A DNA stretch of 64,000 nt from JBAVVD01 sp049697115 (GCA_049697115.1 JBAVVD010000073.1:39240-103239), one strand, 5' to 3'; shown: positions 28,413 through 37,604, numbered from the stretch's first letter. Numbers and translations are program-made. The notes: generated by a model from the letters alone, not told the origin.

Positions 28413-28482
28413 TATGACCGCAATCACCATAAATTCGAACTCGGGCCAGAAGAGAGAACTCATGCGGAGAAACTGAGCATCA

Positions 28483-30450
28483 ATGATGAGCGAAAGGAAG
28501 ATCGGCAAGTATACGATCGTCGGAGAAATCGGAAAGGGGGCGATGGGGATTGTCTATAAAGCCATCGATCCTTATATCGGCCGGACAGTGGCCATAAAGA
28601 CCATCCGTTTTGATGTCGTCGGCCAGCGGTTTGCCATGGAAGAGGCGCAGACTCGTTTTATGAGGGAAGCGCGTTCAGCGGGGAATCTTTCGCATCCCAA
28701 CATTGTGACCATCTATGAGGTGGGAGAAGACGAGGGCCTGACCTATATTGCCATGGAATATATCGACGGACAGAGCCTTGAAGATTTCATTGCGTCCCGC
28801 CGGAAATTTTCCCTTGAAGAAATCATCAATTTAATCCGTTTGATTGGGGATGCCCTGGAGTGTGCCCATCAGAAAGGGATAATCCATAGAGACGTCAAAC
28901 CCGGCAATATCCTCATTGACAGCGATGGCCGGCCTTATATCGTTGATTTCGGCATAGCCCGCCTGTCCTCTTCGACCATGACTCAAGCCAACATGGTCAT
29001 GGGGACGCCTTTTTACATGTCGCCCGAGCAGATCTCGGGAAAAACAGTGGACAGCCGTTCGGATATTTTTTCACTCGGAGGGATTCTTTATGAACTGATC
29101 ACTCGCCACAAACCCTTCCCCGGGGACACAGTGACAACGGTCATTTATAGAATCATCAATGAAGATCCCACCCCGGTTCGGAGTTTTCAGAAGGATTTAC
29201 CGGAAGGTCTGGAATATGTCGTCCGGAAAGCCTTGGCCAAATCTCCGGAATCTCGGTACCAGAGCTGCCGGGAATTTATTGAAGATTTAAGGAATTATCC
29301 ACGATTGACACAGAAAGCCAGGGAGGAGATGAAAAAGGCCGCCGCAAAAAAGGAGCCGGCCCGAGAAGCAAAGAAGGTCGAAAAGGAAGAAAAAAAAGCC
29401 AAAGAAGCCCGGAGCCGTAGAAAGCACCGGCCGGTCTTCATTTCTCTGGCTTTTCTCGCGGCGGCAGCCGCCGGCGTTTTTCTTTTCATAATTCTCCCTT
29501 CACTGAAAAAAGGACCTCCCCCTCGGGTTGCTCTGGCAGAGCCGCAAGCGAGCGCGGCTGTTCCCGCAGAGAAATTCTCTGAGCAGAAAATCGATGAGCG
29601 GGAGCCGACAATCCGGAATTCCAGCCAATCCAGACCCCGGACAGAGGAGCCTGTGCCGGACAAGGCCGTTCAGGCCCCTCTGCCTTCAGAGAAAAAAAAG
29701 GAGATTCCCAAAAAGCCTGCAACTTCTTCTGCGGCGGTAAAGGAGAAAGAGAGTGTTCGTGTGGGAGAAAGGCTGGAAGAAGGAACGAAGGCCATAGAGC
29801 AGGGGGATTATGAACGGGCAATCGGCCTTTTCGAAGACGCATTGAGAATTGACCCGATGAATGAGAGGGCCCAGAAGGAGCTCGCCCGGGCAAAAAAGGA
29901 ATGGGCTGAAAAGCAGAAATCCAAGGAGATCGAAGACACATTGGCCGCTGCGGTGGGAAAATACGATAAGGGAGACTTCCAGGAGTCTCTGAAACTGCTC
30001 CGTAAGATCTTGATCCTCGACCCGGGCCATGAAGAAGCCATGAAGTACATGGAGAGGGCCTCCTTGAAGCTTGTCCCCGGAGAAATCAGGGTTCTCGTGG
30101 ATGAGTACATCCAGGCTGTGCAAGACAAGCGCGTGACGGCTTTTTACGGTCGATACTGCTCTCCGGACCTTTTCCAGAAGATCAAAACAGATACGGAAAG
30201 GTCTTTTGCCCTATATGACCAGATCAAAGCCGCGGCTTCCAATGTGGCTGTTCATTTTAAAGACACAAGTCCCGACCGCTATCAGATTGAGGCGAGTTTT
30301 CATCATGTCATCACCGGCCTCTCCTTGAAAAAGAAGACAAGACAGATCCTGTTTGAGGGGATTTATAAATGGAGTCTTGAAAAGATGGGCGGTCAGTGGA
30401 CCATCACAGAGATCGCCTACGAGACAAAACAGAAAAAGTCAGAGACGTAA
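28483..30450 (+). CDS. Transmembrane Ser/Thr protein kinase with periplasmic TPR-like tail
   Basis: A Hanks-type kinase: GKGAMGIVYKA (glycine loop), Lys39 in VAIK, HRDVKPGN (135-142), DFG (155-157) and the GTPFYMSPEQ activation segment. After a lysine/glutamate-rich juxtamembrane region comes one membrane helix (about residues 318-340), then a Pro/Ala/Glu-rich linker and TPR-like repeats (AIEQGDYERAIGLFEDALRI, then DFQESLKLLRKILILDPGHE). The last ~110 residues look like an NTF2/SnoaL-like domain. The kinase faces the cytoplasm and the TPR part the periplasm, so it may couple envelope state to phosphorylation, opposed by the PP2C gene upstream. Confidence 0.92.
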   Translation: MMSERKIGKYTIVGEIGKGAMGIVYKAIDPYIGRTVAIKTIRFDVVGQRFAMEEAQTRFMREARSAGNLSHPNIVTIYEVGEDEGLTYIAMEYIDGQSLEDFIASRRKFSLEEIINLIRLIGDALECAHQKGIIHRDVKPGNILIDSDGRPYIVDFGIARLSSSTMTQANMVMGTPFYMSPEQISGKTVDSRSDIFSLGGILYELITRHKPFPGDTVTTVIYRIINEDPTPVRSFQKDLPEGLEYVVRKALAKSPESRYQSCREFIEDLRNYPRLTQKAREEMKKAAAKKEPAREAKKVEKEEKKAKEARSRRKHRPVFISLAFLAAAAAGVFLFIILPSLKKGPPPRVALAEPQASAAVPAEKFSEQKIDEREPTIRNSSQSRPRTEEPVPDKAVQAPLPSEKKKEIPKKPATSSAAVKEKESVRVGERLEEGTKAIEQGDYERAIGLFEDALRIDPMNERAQKELARAKKEWAEKQKSKEIEDTLAAAVGKYDKGDFQESLKLLRKILILDPGHEEAMKYMERASLKLVPGEIRVLVDEYIQAVQDKRVTAFYGRYCSPDLFQKIKTDTERSFALYDQIKAAASNVAVHFKDTSPDRYQIEASFHHVITGLSLKKKTRQILFEGIYKWSLEKMGGQWTITEIAYETKQKKSET

Positions 30451-30460
30451 AGGAGGACTC

Positions 30461-31666
30461 ATGGCACTTCAGAAATATCAAAAGGAACTTGTCCTTGCGA
30501 TTGTTTTCTCTCTTTTCCTTTTTTCTCCTGCGGCCCACGCGGCGGGAGTCAAAGTCAAGGTCATAGTGGAAAATGCCTCTCTTCGTTTGCAGCCCACCAT
30601 GGAGAGTGAAATTATCGAGGAGAATGTGGCGATGGGCACGATTTTCGAGGCCGTGAAAAAAGAGGGGGAATGGTTTGAAATCAAATTCCGGTCCCGGGTG
30701 GGAGTTCTCCTTACCGGATACATCCATGAAATGTATGTGGAGGAGGTCAAAAAGAAGCCCAAAAAAGAAGCGGTCAAAGAACCTTCCAAGCCGGTTGTCC
30801 CCCTCAAGGCGCCGGTCCGGCCGCCGCAGAAAGCCGTGCCAAAAAGGCTGGAGATCTTTCTGGGGCCCGGCCTTGGTCTCAGCTCTTTTTTGAATGATTC
30901 CTCGAGGTATTCGAGAAATTGGAATGAGCCGATCAACTATAACGTAACCCTGTTGAGCAGTGTCAGCGAAAGCGGAACCATCCGTCATCAATTTAAAAAT
31001 CCCATTGGATTCGGATTCTCATTGAGCTATTTTTTTGCCCGGGGCTTTGGCGCCCAATTGAGGGTCGATCCTCATTTTTCCTCTGTGCCCAGCGCCACCA
31101 AGAGCCAGTTTGACATGACCTGGACCTGGATGACCACGGGGAAAACATACAGCGATCAAAAAAATTGGAATACGGAAGGCAGCCTCTCAATCATCCCCAT
31201 CAGCTTTAACTTGATTCTTCAAATGAGGAGAGGAGGATTTCTTGTTCCCTATTTCAGCGCCGGGATATCGTATTTTCAGGCCAAGGTCAAAGTGAATTCC
31301 ACGAGGGGATACGGGCTTTCCTGGATGGTCGAAAGATTGCCCAACATTGACCAGTATATCGATTTTATCAATGTTCCAGTGAAGGTGGACAAATCCCTGA
31401 GCTCTCTTGGTTTTAATATTGGAGGGGGTTTGGATCTGCGTTTTTCATCGAGTATCGCCTGGAGCATCGGAGCCGTTTATTTCATAGGGAAAAAACATGA
31501 GGAATACTGGAACATCCAGGCGGGGGAATATTATCCGGATTATTACCAGGATGTCATTATCACCCTCTATGAGAGCGGCGCGGAAGCCATGAGGAAAGAA
31601 GTGACTCGGCTTGAGATCAATCTCTCCTTCTTGAAAATTTTTACGGGGATAAAAATCCTGTTTTAG
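30461..31666 (+). CDS. Exported SH3-domain protein with C-terminal beta-barrel-like region
   Basis: AAAGGAGG stands just before the ATG at 30461. A signal peptide (LVLAIVFSLFLFSPAAHAAG) is followed by a bacterial SH3 domain (VKVIVENASLRLQPTMESE, then GEWFEIKF), a Lys/Pro linker, and ~270 residues of alternating aromatic/polar strands ending LEINLSFLKIFTGIKILF. The terminal aromatic residue and the repeated F/Y-x-x-G strands suggest an outer-membrane beta-barrel; the SH3 and linker may touch peptidoglycan. It lies 10 bp after the kinase gene, so all three genes are probably one operon. Confidence 0.8.
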   Translation: MALQKYQKELVLAIVFSLFLFSPAAHAAGVKVKVIVENASLRLQPTMESEIIEENVAMGTIFEAVKKEGEWFEIKFRSRVGVLLTGYIHEMYVEEVKKKPKKEAVKEPSKPVVPLKAPVRPPQKAVPKRLEIFLGPGLGLSSFLNDSSRYSRNWNEPINYNVTLLSSVSESGTIRHQFKNPIGFGFSLSYFFARGFGAQLRVDPHFSSVPSATKSQFDMTWTWMTTGKTYSDQKNWNTEGSLSIIPISFNLILQMRRGGFLVPYFSAGISYFQAKVKVNSTRGYGLSWMVERLPNIDQYIDFINVPVKVDKSLSSLGFNIGGGLDLRFSSSIAWSIGAVYFIGKKHEEYWNIQAGEYYPDYYQDVIITLYESGAEAMRKEVTRLEINLSFLKIFTGIKILF

Positions 31667-31691
31667 CGGGGTGCAACGGGAAGCCCTGTTT

Positions 31692-32858
31692 TCAGGGCCT
31701 CTCTTCAGAAGAAGCCTGTTTTTCAGGCCGTTCGACGATCTGGGAAGCAGGGACAAGTTCAACTTCATACTCTTCCGCCAGGGAAGGGCACTTTTTCAAG
31801 GCCTGGAGAGTCGCCTCAAAGGGGTGACAGATGCCTACGGCCCGGCCTTTCTTCCGGGCCAGTTGAAAGAGCCGTTCGAGATTCTTCCGGACAGCCGCTC
31901 CTGAGTTTTCGGTGTCCAGAAAAATGTGGCGTTGAGCGGAGGGGATTCCCATTTTTTGGGCCGTCGCATAGGCGACGGATTTTTGACTGGTGCGGCTGTC
32001 GATGAAGTAGAGATTCTTTTCCTTGAGGACTTCCAGAATGAGGGACATGATCTCTGCATCTTCCGTGAGTTTCGAGCCGGTGTGGTTGTTCACTCCTTGG
32101 CTCAAGGGAAGCTGGGCCAGGCTTTGTTTGACTTCCTGCTGGATTTCCTCCTTGCTCATTCCTGAATGAATCCATCCGGCTTCAGAATCATCGGTTTCCT
32201 GGTGGTTATAGGACTCCAGGGGGAGATGCAGCATCGTCTCCAGTCCACAGGCATGGGCGTGCTCGGCTGTCTGCTGGGCGTGAGGACTGAAGGGAAGGAT
32301 AGAGAGGGTGACCGGCAGTCGGAGAGAGCAGACGATTTTAACGGCTTCAAGATTGAACCCCATATCATCGATGATAATGGCCACCTGGCTTTTGGCCGGG
32401 ATTGAAGGCGGCCGGACAGGTTCTATCGGTTTTGGACAGCTAAAAAGAAGAGAGACCTTTCGACTACCTTTTTTTTCCACTTCCCACATAAAGAGAACCC
32501 GGGTGTCTTTCTCTTGTTTCTCTTTAGCGAGGACCGCAGCGGAAAAGTCTTTGATGTCCTGTTCCAAACGGGCTTCCAACCGGAGGTATTTTTGAAGAGG
32601 GAGATCGATCTTTAAATGAAGGGCGTTTTGTTTGTCCAGGGAAATGCGGACGGCCGGAGAAGGAATTTCCCCGGATAGATTCTTAAGGATCCATTGGTCC
32701 AGGGAATTCTCGGCCGAAGGCCCTTCCTTTTTTGCCGTCTTATGTCCTTCGAGATAAATCAAAAAATGAATAAAGAATAAAGCCAGAAGAGAACCCGCAG
32801 CGAGCACGGCGGCATGCTTGAGAATCGAGGGCTTGTCTTTGGGGAGGCGTCTTCCCAT
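31692..32858 (-). CDS. Divergent polysaccharide deacetylase family protein (YibQ-like)
   Basis: An N-terminal membrane helix (VLAAGSLLALFFIHFLIYL) anchors a periplasmic domain. From about residue 155 comes the divergent-deacetylase fold of YibQ: VAIIIDDMGFN, LPVTLSILPFSPHA, LHLPLES, GVNNHTGSKLTED and YFIDSRTSQKSVA. In many Gram-negative genomes yibQ stands beside envC and ctpA, as here. The biochemical role of the family is unsettled. Its start is 3 bp downstream of the CtpA-like gene's stop. Confidence 0.9.
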   Translation of the reverse strand: MGRRLPKDKPSILKHAAVLAAGSLLALFFIHFLIYLEGHKTAKKEGPSAENSLDQWILKNLSGEIPSPAVRISLDKQNALHLKIDLPLQKYLRLEARLEQDIKDFSAAVLAKEKQEKDTRVLFMWEVEKKGSRKVSLLFSCPKPIEPVRPPSIPAKSQVAIIIDDMGFNLEAVKIVCSLRLPVTLSILPFSPHAQQTAEHAHACGLETMLHLPLESYNHQETDDSEAGWIHSGMSKEEIQQEVKQSLAQLPLSQGVNNHTGSKLTEDAEIMSLILEVLKEKNLYFIDSRTSQKSVAYATAQKMGIPSAQRHIFLDTENSGAAVRKNLERLFQLARKKGRAVGICHPFEATLQALKKCPSLAEEYEVELVPASQIVERPEKQASSEERP

Positions 32859-32861
32859 AGG

Positions 32862-34007
32862 TCAGAGGCGAGAGAGGAGATCTGAGGTTTTTTCCCGGTA
32901 GGTCTTCTGTGTTTGATGATTCACTTCAATTTTGATGTCTGCACTGACCCCTTGTCCCCAGAGCTCTTCGCCGGAAGGATAGCAAAAAATGCCCGTCGTG
33001 AGCAGGAGCGCATCGCCCTTTTCCAGAGGAAATAAATCTTGTTTGGCCGCAAGGCCGGGTGTTTGGATACCGATGACCTTGGCTTTCTTAATTTTTTTCA
33101 GAACGCCCGCAACGACTTCGGCCGGCCCGACGGTTGCCTGATTGGTCCAGATGATGAGAGGCAGCTTTTCCAGTTCGGCGTTTTTCGAGCAAGAGAGAGG
33201 CTCTTTTTTCTCTTCCTTTTGTTTGAAGTAGCCGATTTTTTCAGCTTTTAGAAAGAGGTTTATGAACAGAGAGGCTTCTTCGTAGCTCCCCTCATGGCAG
33301 TCGCGCAAATCCAGAATGAGAGGTCTTATCTGCGGCTTCAGTTGAGAAAGGAGCTTTTGCTGGACGGCTTCTGTGACGGAAGGATAAAAATGATGGATTT
33401 TTACAATTCCGGCTGTTCCCTTTTGGGGAACGTAAGAAAAGCTTTTTTTATACAATTCCGCCCGTTCCAGCTTGATTTCCAGAGTTGAGTTCTCTCGGAC
33501 AATCCGGAACTTGGCTGATTTATTTCCTGTGTCTTTGAGGTAGAGGTTGATTTCGGCCAGGCCCCATAGGAGCGTTGTTTGGTCATCCACGGCGCTGATA
33601 TAGTCTCCGATTTTAATGCCTCCTCTTTCCGCAGGGGAATTTTCCATGATTCCGATGACAAACGGGAAGACGCCGTACCTTTTGTAGAGAATGAGTCCCA
33701 CATCTCTGAAGTTCGCTTTCTGCGGTTGCAGGTATTTGGTCACACTCGCCTGATCCAGGTAACTGGAGAGCACATCCAAAGACTGGAGCATGCCTTTGTA
33801 GGCCCCTTCCATGGTCGTGGACGGATTGGCCTCATTGATGTAGTCGCTTTTGATCAGACGGATAATGGTTCCGATGAGTTCAGAGTTGGTGCGTGAGGAT
33901 TCTCTGGGGGAAATTCCTGGAAGGAAACTTTTTTCTGATATGAAAAGCAGACAGACGGCCACCGAAGCGGCGAGGAAAACCAGTCGGATTTTATTGGCCG
34001 TCATCAT
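32862..34007 (-). CDS. S41/CtpA-like protein with lost catalytic Ser and Lys (pseudoprotease)
   Basis: A signal anchor, then a helical region, a PDZ domain (about residues 100-180: RYGVFPFVIGIMENSPAERGG) and a tail-specific-protease fold (LILDLRDCHEGS). In active S41 enzymes the nucleophile lies in G-S-A-S-A-S-E and the base in T-F-G-K. Here these read A-T-V-G-P-A-E, with Gly294 at the Ser position, and T-P-G-L, with Leu319 at the Lys position. The protein therefore keeps the fold but should not cleave peptides. Sitting between envC and yibQ, it may act as a scaffold or regulator of septal wall hydrolysis. Confidence 0.86.
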   Translation of the reverse strand: MMTANKIRLVFLAASVAVCLLFISEKSFLPGISPRESSRTNSELIGTIIRLIKSDYINEANPSTTMEGAYKGMLQSLDVLSSYLDQASVTKYLQPQKANFRDVGLILYKRYGVFPFVIGIMENSPAERGGIKIGDYISAVDDQTTLLWGLAEINLYLKDTGNKSAKFRIVRENSTLEIKLERAELYKKSFSYVPQKGTAGIVKIHHFYPSVTEAVQQKLLSQLKPQIRPLILDLRDCHEGSYEEASLFINLFLKAEKIGYFKQKEEKKEPLSCSKNAELEKLPLIIWTNQATVGPAEVVAGVLKKIKKAKVIGIQTPGLAAKQDLFPLEKGDALLLTTGIFCYPSGEELWGQGVSADIKIEVNHQTQKTYREKTSDLLSRL

Positions 34008-34037
34008 TGGTATCTTTCCAAAGGAGCCCTCATTCTA

Positions 34038-35204
34038 TCACCTTCGGGTGAGCCATTGCAAGGGATCGAGGGGCGTCGTCCTGGAGCGGATTTCAAAATA
34101 GAGGGTTGTTCCGTTCAGAGAGCCGGTGTCTCCGGCGATGGCGATCGGCTGGTCCGTTTTGACGAAATCTCCGCTGCTGACCAGGAATTCCGCGCAGTGG
34201 CCGTAGAGGGTATAGAAGCTCAATCCGTGGTCGATGATCATGAGGTTTCCGTAACCTGGAAAGTGATCGGCAAAGACAATTTTGCCGGAATGGACGGCAT
34301 GGATCGAGAGCTTATTCGAGGACGGTGAAATTTCAACCCCATTGTTTTTGGTGATGGTTTTGAATTGAGGATGTTTCTGAAGGCCGAAGGGGATGATGAC
34401 CTTCCCCTCCATCGGCCAGGGGAGCCTTCCCTTTTTTTCATGGAACGGCACAAGGGGAAACGGAAAGTCAAATTTCTGTTTTTCGATTTTTTCAATCAAT
34501 AGTTGAAGCTCATAGGCCTGTTTGTTCTTTTCCCTGATCATCTGCTCAAATATCTTTTTATTCTTTTTGATCTGGCTCATGAGAGCTCTGTCTTTTTTTT
34601 CCTCCTCATCGAGTTCACTTTTTTTTATCCGTGACTCCTGCATAAGCGCAGAGATTTCACTTTCCTTGGCTTTCAAATCATTTTCCGCCTGGCTCAGCTC
34701 CGCCAGATTTTCGGCATAGCTTGAAATAATCGTGTCCTGATATTTGGCCAGGGCCGATAGATTTTTACTCTCTGTCAAAAGGGATTTTAAATCGTTGGCC
34801 TGAAAGACAAACTGGGAGAAACTGAATCTGCCGAATTTATAGAGAGTGACCAGAATCTTGGCGATGGCCTGCTTTTCGTGTTCCAGAGTGGCTTTCAGGG
34901 CGGGAATGCTTTTTTTGATCCTGGAGAGATCGCGGTTATTTTTTTCCAGCTGCACATTCAGAAGAGCCATTTCTTTCCGAATGAGCCGTTTTTTAAAATT
35001 GATCTTATCCAGGCTGGAGAGAATGGTTTTTTCCTTCCGTTCTTCGATATTGAGTTTCCGCTGGAGCTGGAGGATTTCCTCTTTGATTTTGGAGAGGCGT
35101 TTCTCATATTCCGAAGTTTCCTGTCCCCGAACGGCAAGAAGCGGAAAAGCCAGGAGGAGCAGGAAGAGCCCGCAAGGACGCCGATATCTTTTTAGGCCGT
35201 TCAT
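34038..35204 (-). CDS. envC: EnvC-like murein hydrolase activator (degenerate LytM/M23 domain)
   Basis: A signal peptide, long coiled coil (about residues 28-240) and C-terminal LytM domain: the EnvC layout. The zinc ligands of active M23 peptidases are altered. The H-x3-D site reads N-N-G-V-E and the final H-x-H reads L-Y-F, while LYGHC keeps one His. As in E. coli EnvC, the domain should not cut peptidoglycan itself but activate amidases at the septum. It overlaps the upstream flippase-like gene by 4 bp and leads a three-gene envelope run with the CtpA-like and YibQ-like genes. Confidence 0.9.
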   Translation of the reverse strand: MNGLKRYRRPCGLFLLLLAFPLLAVRGQETSEYEKRLSKIKEEILQLQRKLNIEERKEKTILSSLDKINFKKRLIRKEMALLNVQLEKNNRDLSRIKKSIPALKATLEHEKQAIAKILVTLYKFGRFSFSQFVFQANDLKSLLTESKNLSALAKYQDTIISSYAENLAELSQAENDLKAKESEISALMQESRIKKSELDEEEKKDRALMSQIKKNKKIFEQMIREKNKQAYELQLLIEKIEKQKFDFPFPLVPFHEKKGRLPWPMEGKVIIPFGLQKHPQFKTITKNNGVEISPSSNKLSIHAVHSGKIVFADHFPGYGNLMIIDHGLSFYTLYGHCAEFLVSSGDFVKTDQPIAIAGDTGSLNGTTLYFEIRSRTTPLDPLQWLTRR

Positions 35205-36184
35205 TTTCTCAAAACATAAATGATTCCGCCGGCGATGCCGATGAGCAGCCCAAAGGAGACCTCAATGAAGGAAAAGGAGATGGCCGTGGGCGGCGCAATC
35301 CCGTAGAATTTAAAGACCTCGATATAAGATCCCTCTCTGAGTCCCAGCCCGTTGATGGTTACAGGAATGATCTGGATGAGAAGGACGATCGGAATAAAGA
35401 TAAAATAATCCAGAAGGCTGACCTTGAGATGGAGCGCCTGGCCGATGAGAAAATAGTAGAGGATGACATTCAACTGGAGGAGGAACGCCCAGAGGGTCGC
35501 CCGGAAAAACTCCGGCTTTTTTTCTCTATATCCAAGGATGGTCATGCGGAAGGCGATGACTTTGTGTTTCGCTTTGCCTAAAAATCCTTTTTCCGGGATG
35601 TTCTCAATCAGTCGCCCTGCGCCGGGGAGAAAGAAAAAAACGGCGAAGGCCAGGCCGGCCAGCCCGAGGAGGAGAGAGACCCAGATCACGGGGATTTTCT
35701 GGGCCATATCCAGGCGGAAGAGCGAGGCCAGAAAGGCGAAGATAAAAAGGATGATAATTCCTGTCAGGCGCTCCACGAGGACAATGGCCGAAGACTTGAC
35801 CAGCGATCGGGAAAATCGCGATCCGTCCCAGATGCGTACGACATCGCCTCCGAACCGGCTGGGGAGAAAATTATTAAAGAATGTGCCCACGAGATAGGAT
35901 TTGGCCAGAAAGCCGAGAGGAATATGATCTCCCTGGGCCTGAGCCAGGATCTGCCACCGGTAAGCGCTGATGAGGAGTCCCAGGAAGTGAAGGGAGAACG
36001 AAACAGCCAGCCAGAAGAGATTCACTCCTTTGAGGACCTCCGCAATGTCTTTAATGGAGGTCTTGAAGATCAAGAGGAAAGCGAGAATGCCAAAGCTGAT
36101 CACGCCTTTCAGCAGGAAGGTCAGATATCTTTTTCGGGTCAATTCACGCGCTCCTGATTTTTCGGAATGACTCTCCTTACGCAT
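35201..36184 (-). CDS. Lysylphosphatidylglycerol synthase TM-region / flippase-like membrane protein
   Basis: A UPF0104/YbhN-type integral membrane protein of about 327 residues with seven to eight helices. The conserved segments SAYRWQILAQAQG, FFNNFLPSRFGGDVVR and the C-terminal INGLGLREGSYIEVF are diagnostic. Members of this family act as lipid or isoprenoid-linked glycan flippases or as the membrane part of MprF; the substrate here is unknown. I use the ATG at 36184; the frame runs on to 36292 without similarity. Translationally coupled to envC. Confidence 0.87.
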   Translation of the reverse strand: MRKESHSEKSGARELTRKRYLTFLLKGVISFGILAFLLIFKTSIKDIAEVLKGVNLFWLAVSFSLHFLGLLISAYRWQILAQAQGDHIPLGFLAKSYLVGTFFNNFLPSRFGGDVVRIWDGSRFSRSLVKSSAIVLVERLTGIIILFIFAFLASLFRLDMAQKIPVIWVSLLLGLAGLAFAVFFFLPGAGRLIENIPEKGFLGKAKHKVIAFRMTILGYREKKPEFFRATLWAFLLQLNVILYYFLIGQALHLKVSLLDYFIFIPIVLLIQIIPVTINGLGLREGSYIEVFKFYGIAPPTAISFSFIEVSFGLLIGIAGGIIYVLRK

Positions 36185-36399
36185 CGCGTCCAATCCAAAT
36201 TTGCCGATTGAACATGATTCAGCGCTTTTGTGAGCATTTTTGACTTTCTCTATTGGCCTCTTCTTCGACGTGTATTGTATTACCATAAACATCGCGGATT
36301 GTAAAAGAGGCGGGGACAGGTGCTCTTCCGCCGTGTCCCCCTCCTCCGACGAGCGCTCCCATCACAGAACCAGAGCGGTTCCTTTTGAGGCGAGGAAAG
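36185..36399. other. Divergent intergenic region
   Basis: Between the flippase-like gene and the promoter at 36400. An open frame on the - strand (36219-36422) is Gly/Arg-rich with no recognisable domain or ribosome site, and I do not call it. Nothing else is visible. Confidence 0.5.
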
Positions 36400-36428
36400 T
36401 TGATATTTCCATTGTTTTTCACTATAAT
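36400..36428 (+). promoter_or_regulatory. Strong sigma-70-type promoter
   Basis: TTGATA, a spacer of exactly 17 bases, then a perfect TATAAT, 49 bp before the start codon at 36477. It should drive the DUF4412-like gene. Confidence 0.7.
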
Positions 36429-36476
36429 GCGGCTTTCGATAGGCCCCCTGGAGGGCTAAGGAAGGAGGTCAAATCA

Positions 36477-37205
36477 ATGAAAAAAACTCTCGGCGTAATG
36501 GCGCTTGTTTTGGTGGTGGCATTGGCGGTCCATGCCGACATTTATGTCAAGTCCAAAGTCCACACGGACGCCACCTCATTTATGGGCCAGAATCAGCCGG
36601 AAAAGAATGAGTTTTCCGAGCAGTGGATCGGAGATAACAAATTTGCCACTCTGGGAGCAGAACAATCATTTCTGATCGATCTGAAAAAGAACATGATTTG
36701 GATGATCAGCCATAAAAGTAAGTCCTATATTGAGACGTCTCTGCCTCTGGATTTTGCGAAGTTACTTCCCCCTGAAGCGGCGGCCATGGCTTCAATGATG
36801 ACGATGAAAGCCACGGTCAACCCAACGACTGAAAAAAAGAAGATCGGCCAGTGGGACTGCCTCGGATATGATGTGACCATGACCGTCATGGGCATGGCCA
36901 TGAAGATGAGGGTCTGGGCCACGACCGATGTTCCTTTCGACCTGAACAAATATCTGACGCAGATGTATGGCGCCGTGCTCAAAGGCCAGATGAGGCTGGA
37001 TGACGCTTCCGTGAAGGAAATGATGAAAATCAAGGGATTCCAGATCGCCAGCGAGCTCAACGCCAATATCATGGGGGCGAAGATAAGGACCACGACAGAG
37101 GTTCTGGAAATTTCCAAGAAGAACCCTCCGGCCGGCGCCTATGCCGTTCCGGCGGGCTATACGAAAAAAGACAAGCTGGATATGCAGGACCTGCAGAAGC
37201 AGTAA
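36477..37205 (+). CDS. Exported DUF4412-like protein
   Basis: The ATG at 36477 follows AAGGAGG. A cleavable signal peptide (MKKTLGVMALVLVVALAVHAD) leads a 220-residue beta-rich domain with the pattern of periplasmic DUF4412/GerMN-type proteins: WIGDNKFATLG, LIDLKKNMIWMISHKSKSY, and a Met-rich helix (AAAMASMMTMKA). Function is unknown; a lipoprotein-localisation-like fold is possible. The gene stands just left of the carB remnant, so it marks the chromosomal side of the island border. Confidence 0.78.
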   Translation: MKKTLGVMALVLVVALAVHADIYVKSKVHTDATSFMGQNQPEKNEFSEQWIGDNKFATLGAEQSFLIDLKKNMIWMISHKSKSYIETSLPLDFAKLLPPEAAAMASMMTMKATVNPTTEKKKIGQWDCLGYDVTMTVMGMAMKMRVWATTDVPFDLNKYLTQMYGAVLKGQMRLDDASVKEMMKIKGFQIASELNANIMGAKIRTTTEVLEISKKNPPAGAYAVPAGYTKKDKLDMQDLQKQ

Positions 37206-37243
37206 TTCCGACAATCGTTTTTTAAAGAGCGGTCCGTTGGGGA

Positions 37244-37467
37244 GCGGACTCTACGATTCATACTCTCCCCAGTGTTTGACCTGGAGATCGGAGAGCGTTT
37301 TGCTGGAGAGGGACTGGACCAGAAGCTCTGACACCTGAAGATTCGTAAAGAGTGGAATGGAAAAATCCACGGCCGCCCTCCTCAGAATGTAGTCGCTGTT
37401 AAAAGCCGATTTTTTTTCCGGGTCAGGGATGGAGACGACAAAGTCAATTCTTTTTGTCGATGTAGTC
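37244..37467 (-). pseudogene. carB: Orphan copy of the carB 3' end (direct repeat of 52397-52622)
   Basis: About 224 bp match the last ~72 codons, stop and seven following bases of carB at 52397-52622, in the same orientation and over 90% identical. The protein reading is conserved up to the native end (..DLQVKHWGEYES) with one replacement (Ser to Tyr) and several silent changes. Similarity fades at a 2-bp gap near 37455. There is no start and no upstream carB, so it is a remnant. It forms the left boundary of the 37-52 kb island. Confidence 0.92.
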
Positions 37468-37569
37468 TATAAGAGTTCCCTTAGCTCATCCCCTCAGTTC
37501 CCTTTTAAACCTTAATCATCCTAAATAAGTCCACTTTCAAACTTTAAATGACAAAGTTTTTAAGGGGAC

Positions 37570-37598
37570 TTGACAAAGAAAAAAAAATGCCCTAATAT
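37570..37598 (+). promoter_or_regulatory. Promoter of the fur gene and island operon
   Basis: TTGACA (37570-37575), 17 bases, TAATAT (37593-37598): near-consensus spacing and sequence, 42 bp before the fur start codon. The preceding ~100 bp are AT-rich and carry no gene. Confidence 0.8.
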
Positions 37599-37604
37599 AT
37601 TATT

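Noticed and set aside
31667..31691. Inverted repeat AGCCCTG/CAGGGCC between convergent genes
   Set aside because: Seven-base stem without a T tract in either direction; too weak to call a terminator.
37244..37467. Orphan carB end considered as a short functional gene
   Set aside because: It has no start codon or ribosome site, and matches only the allosteric-domain tail of CarB.
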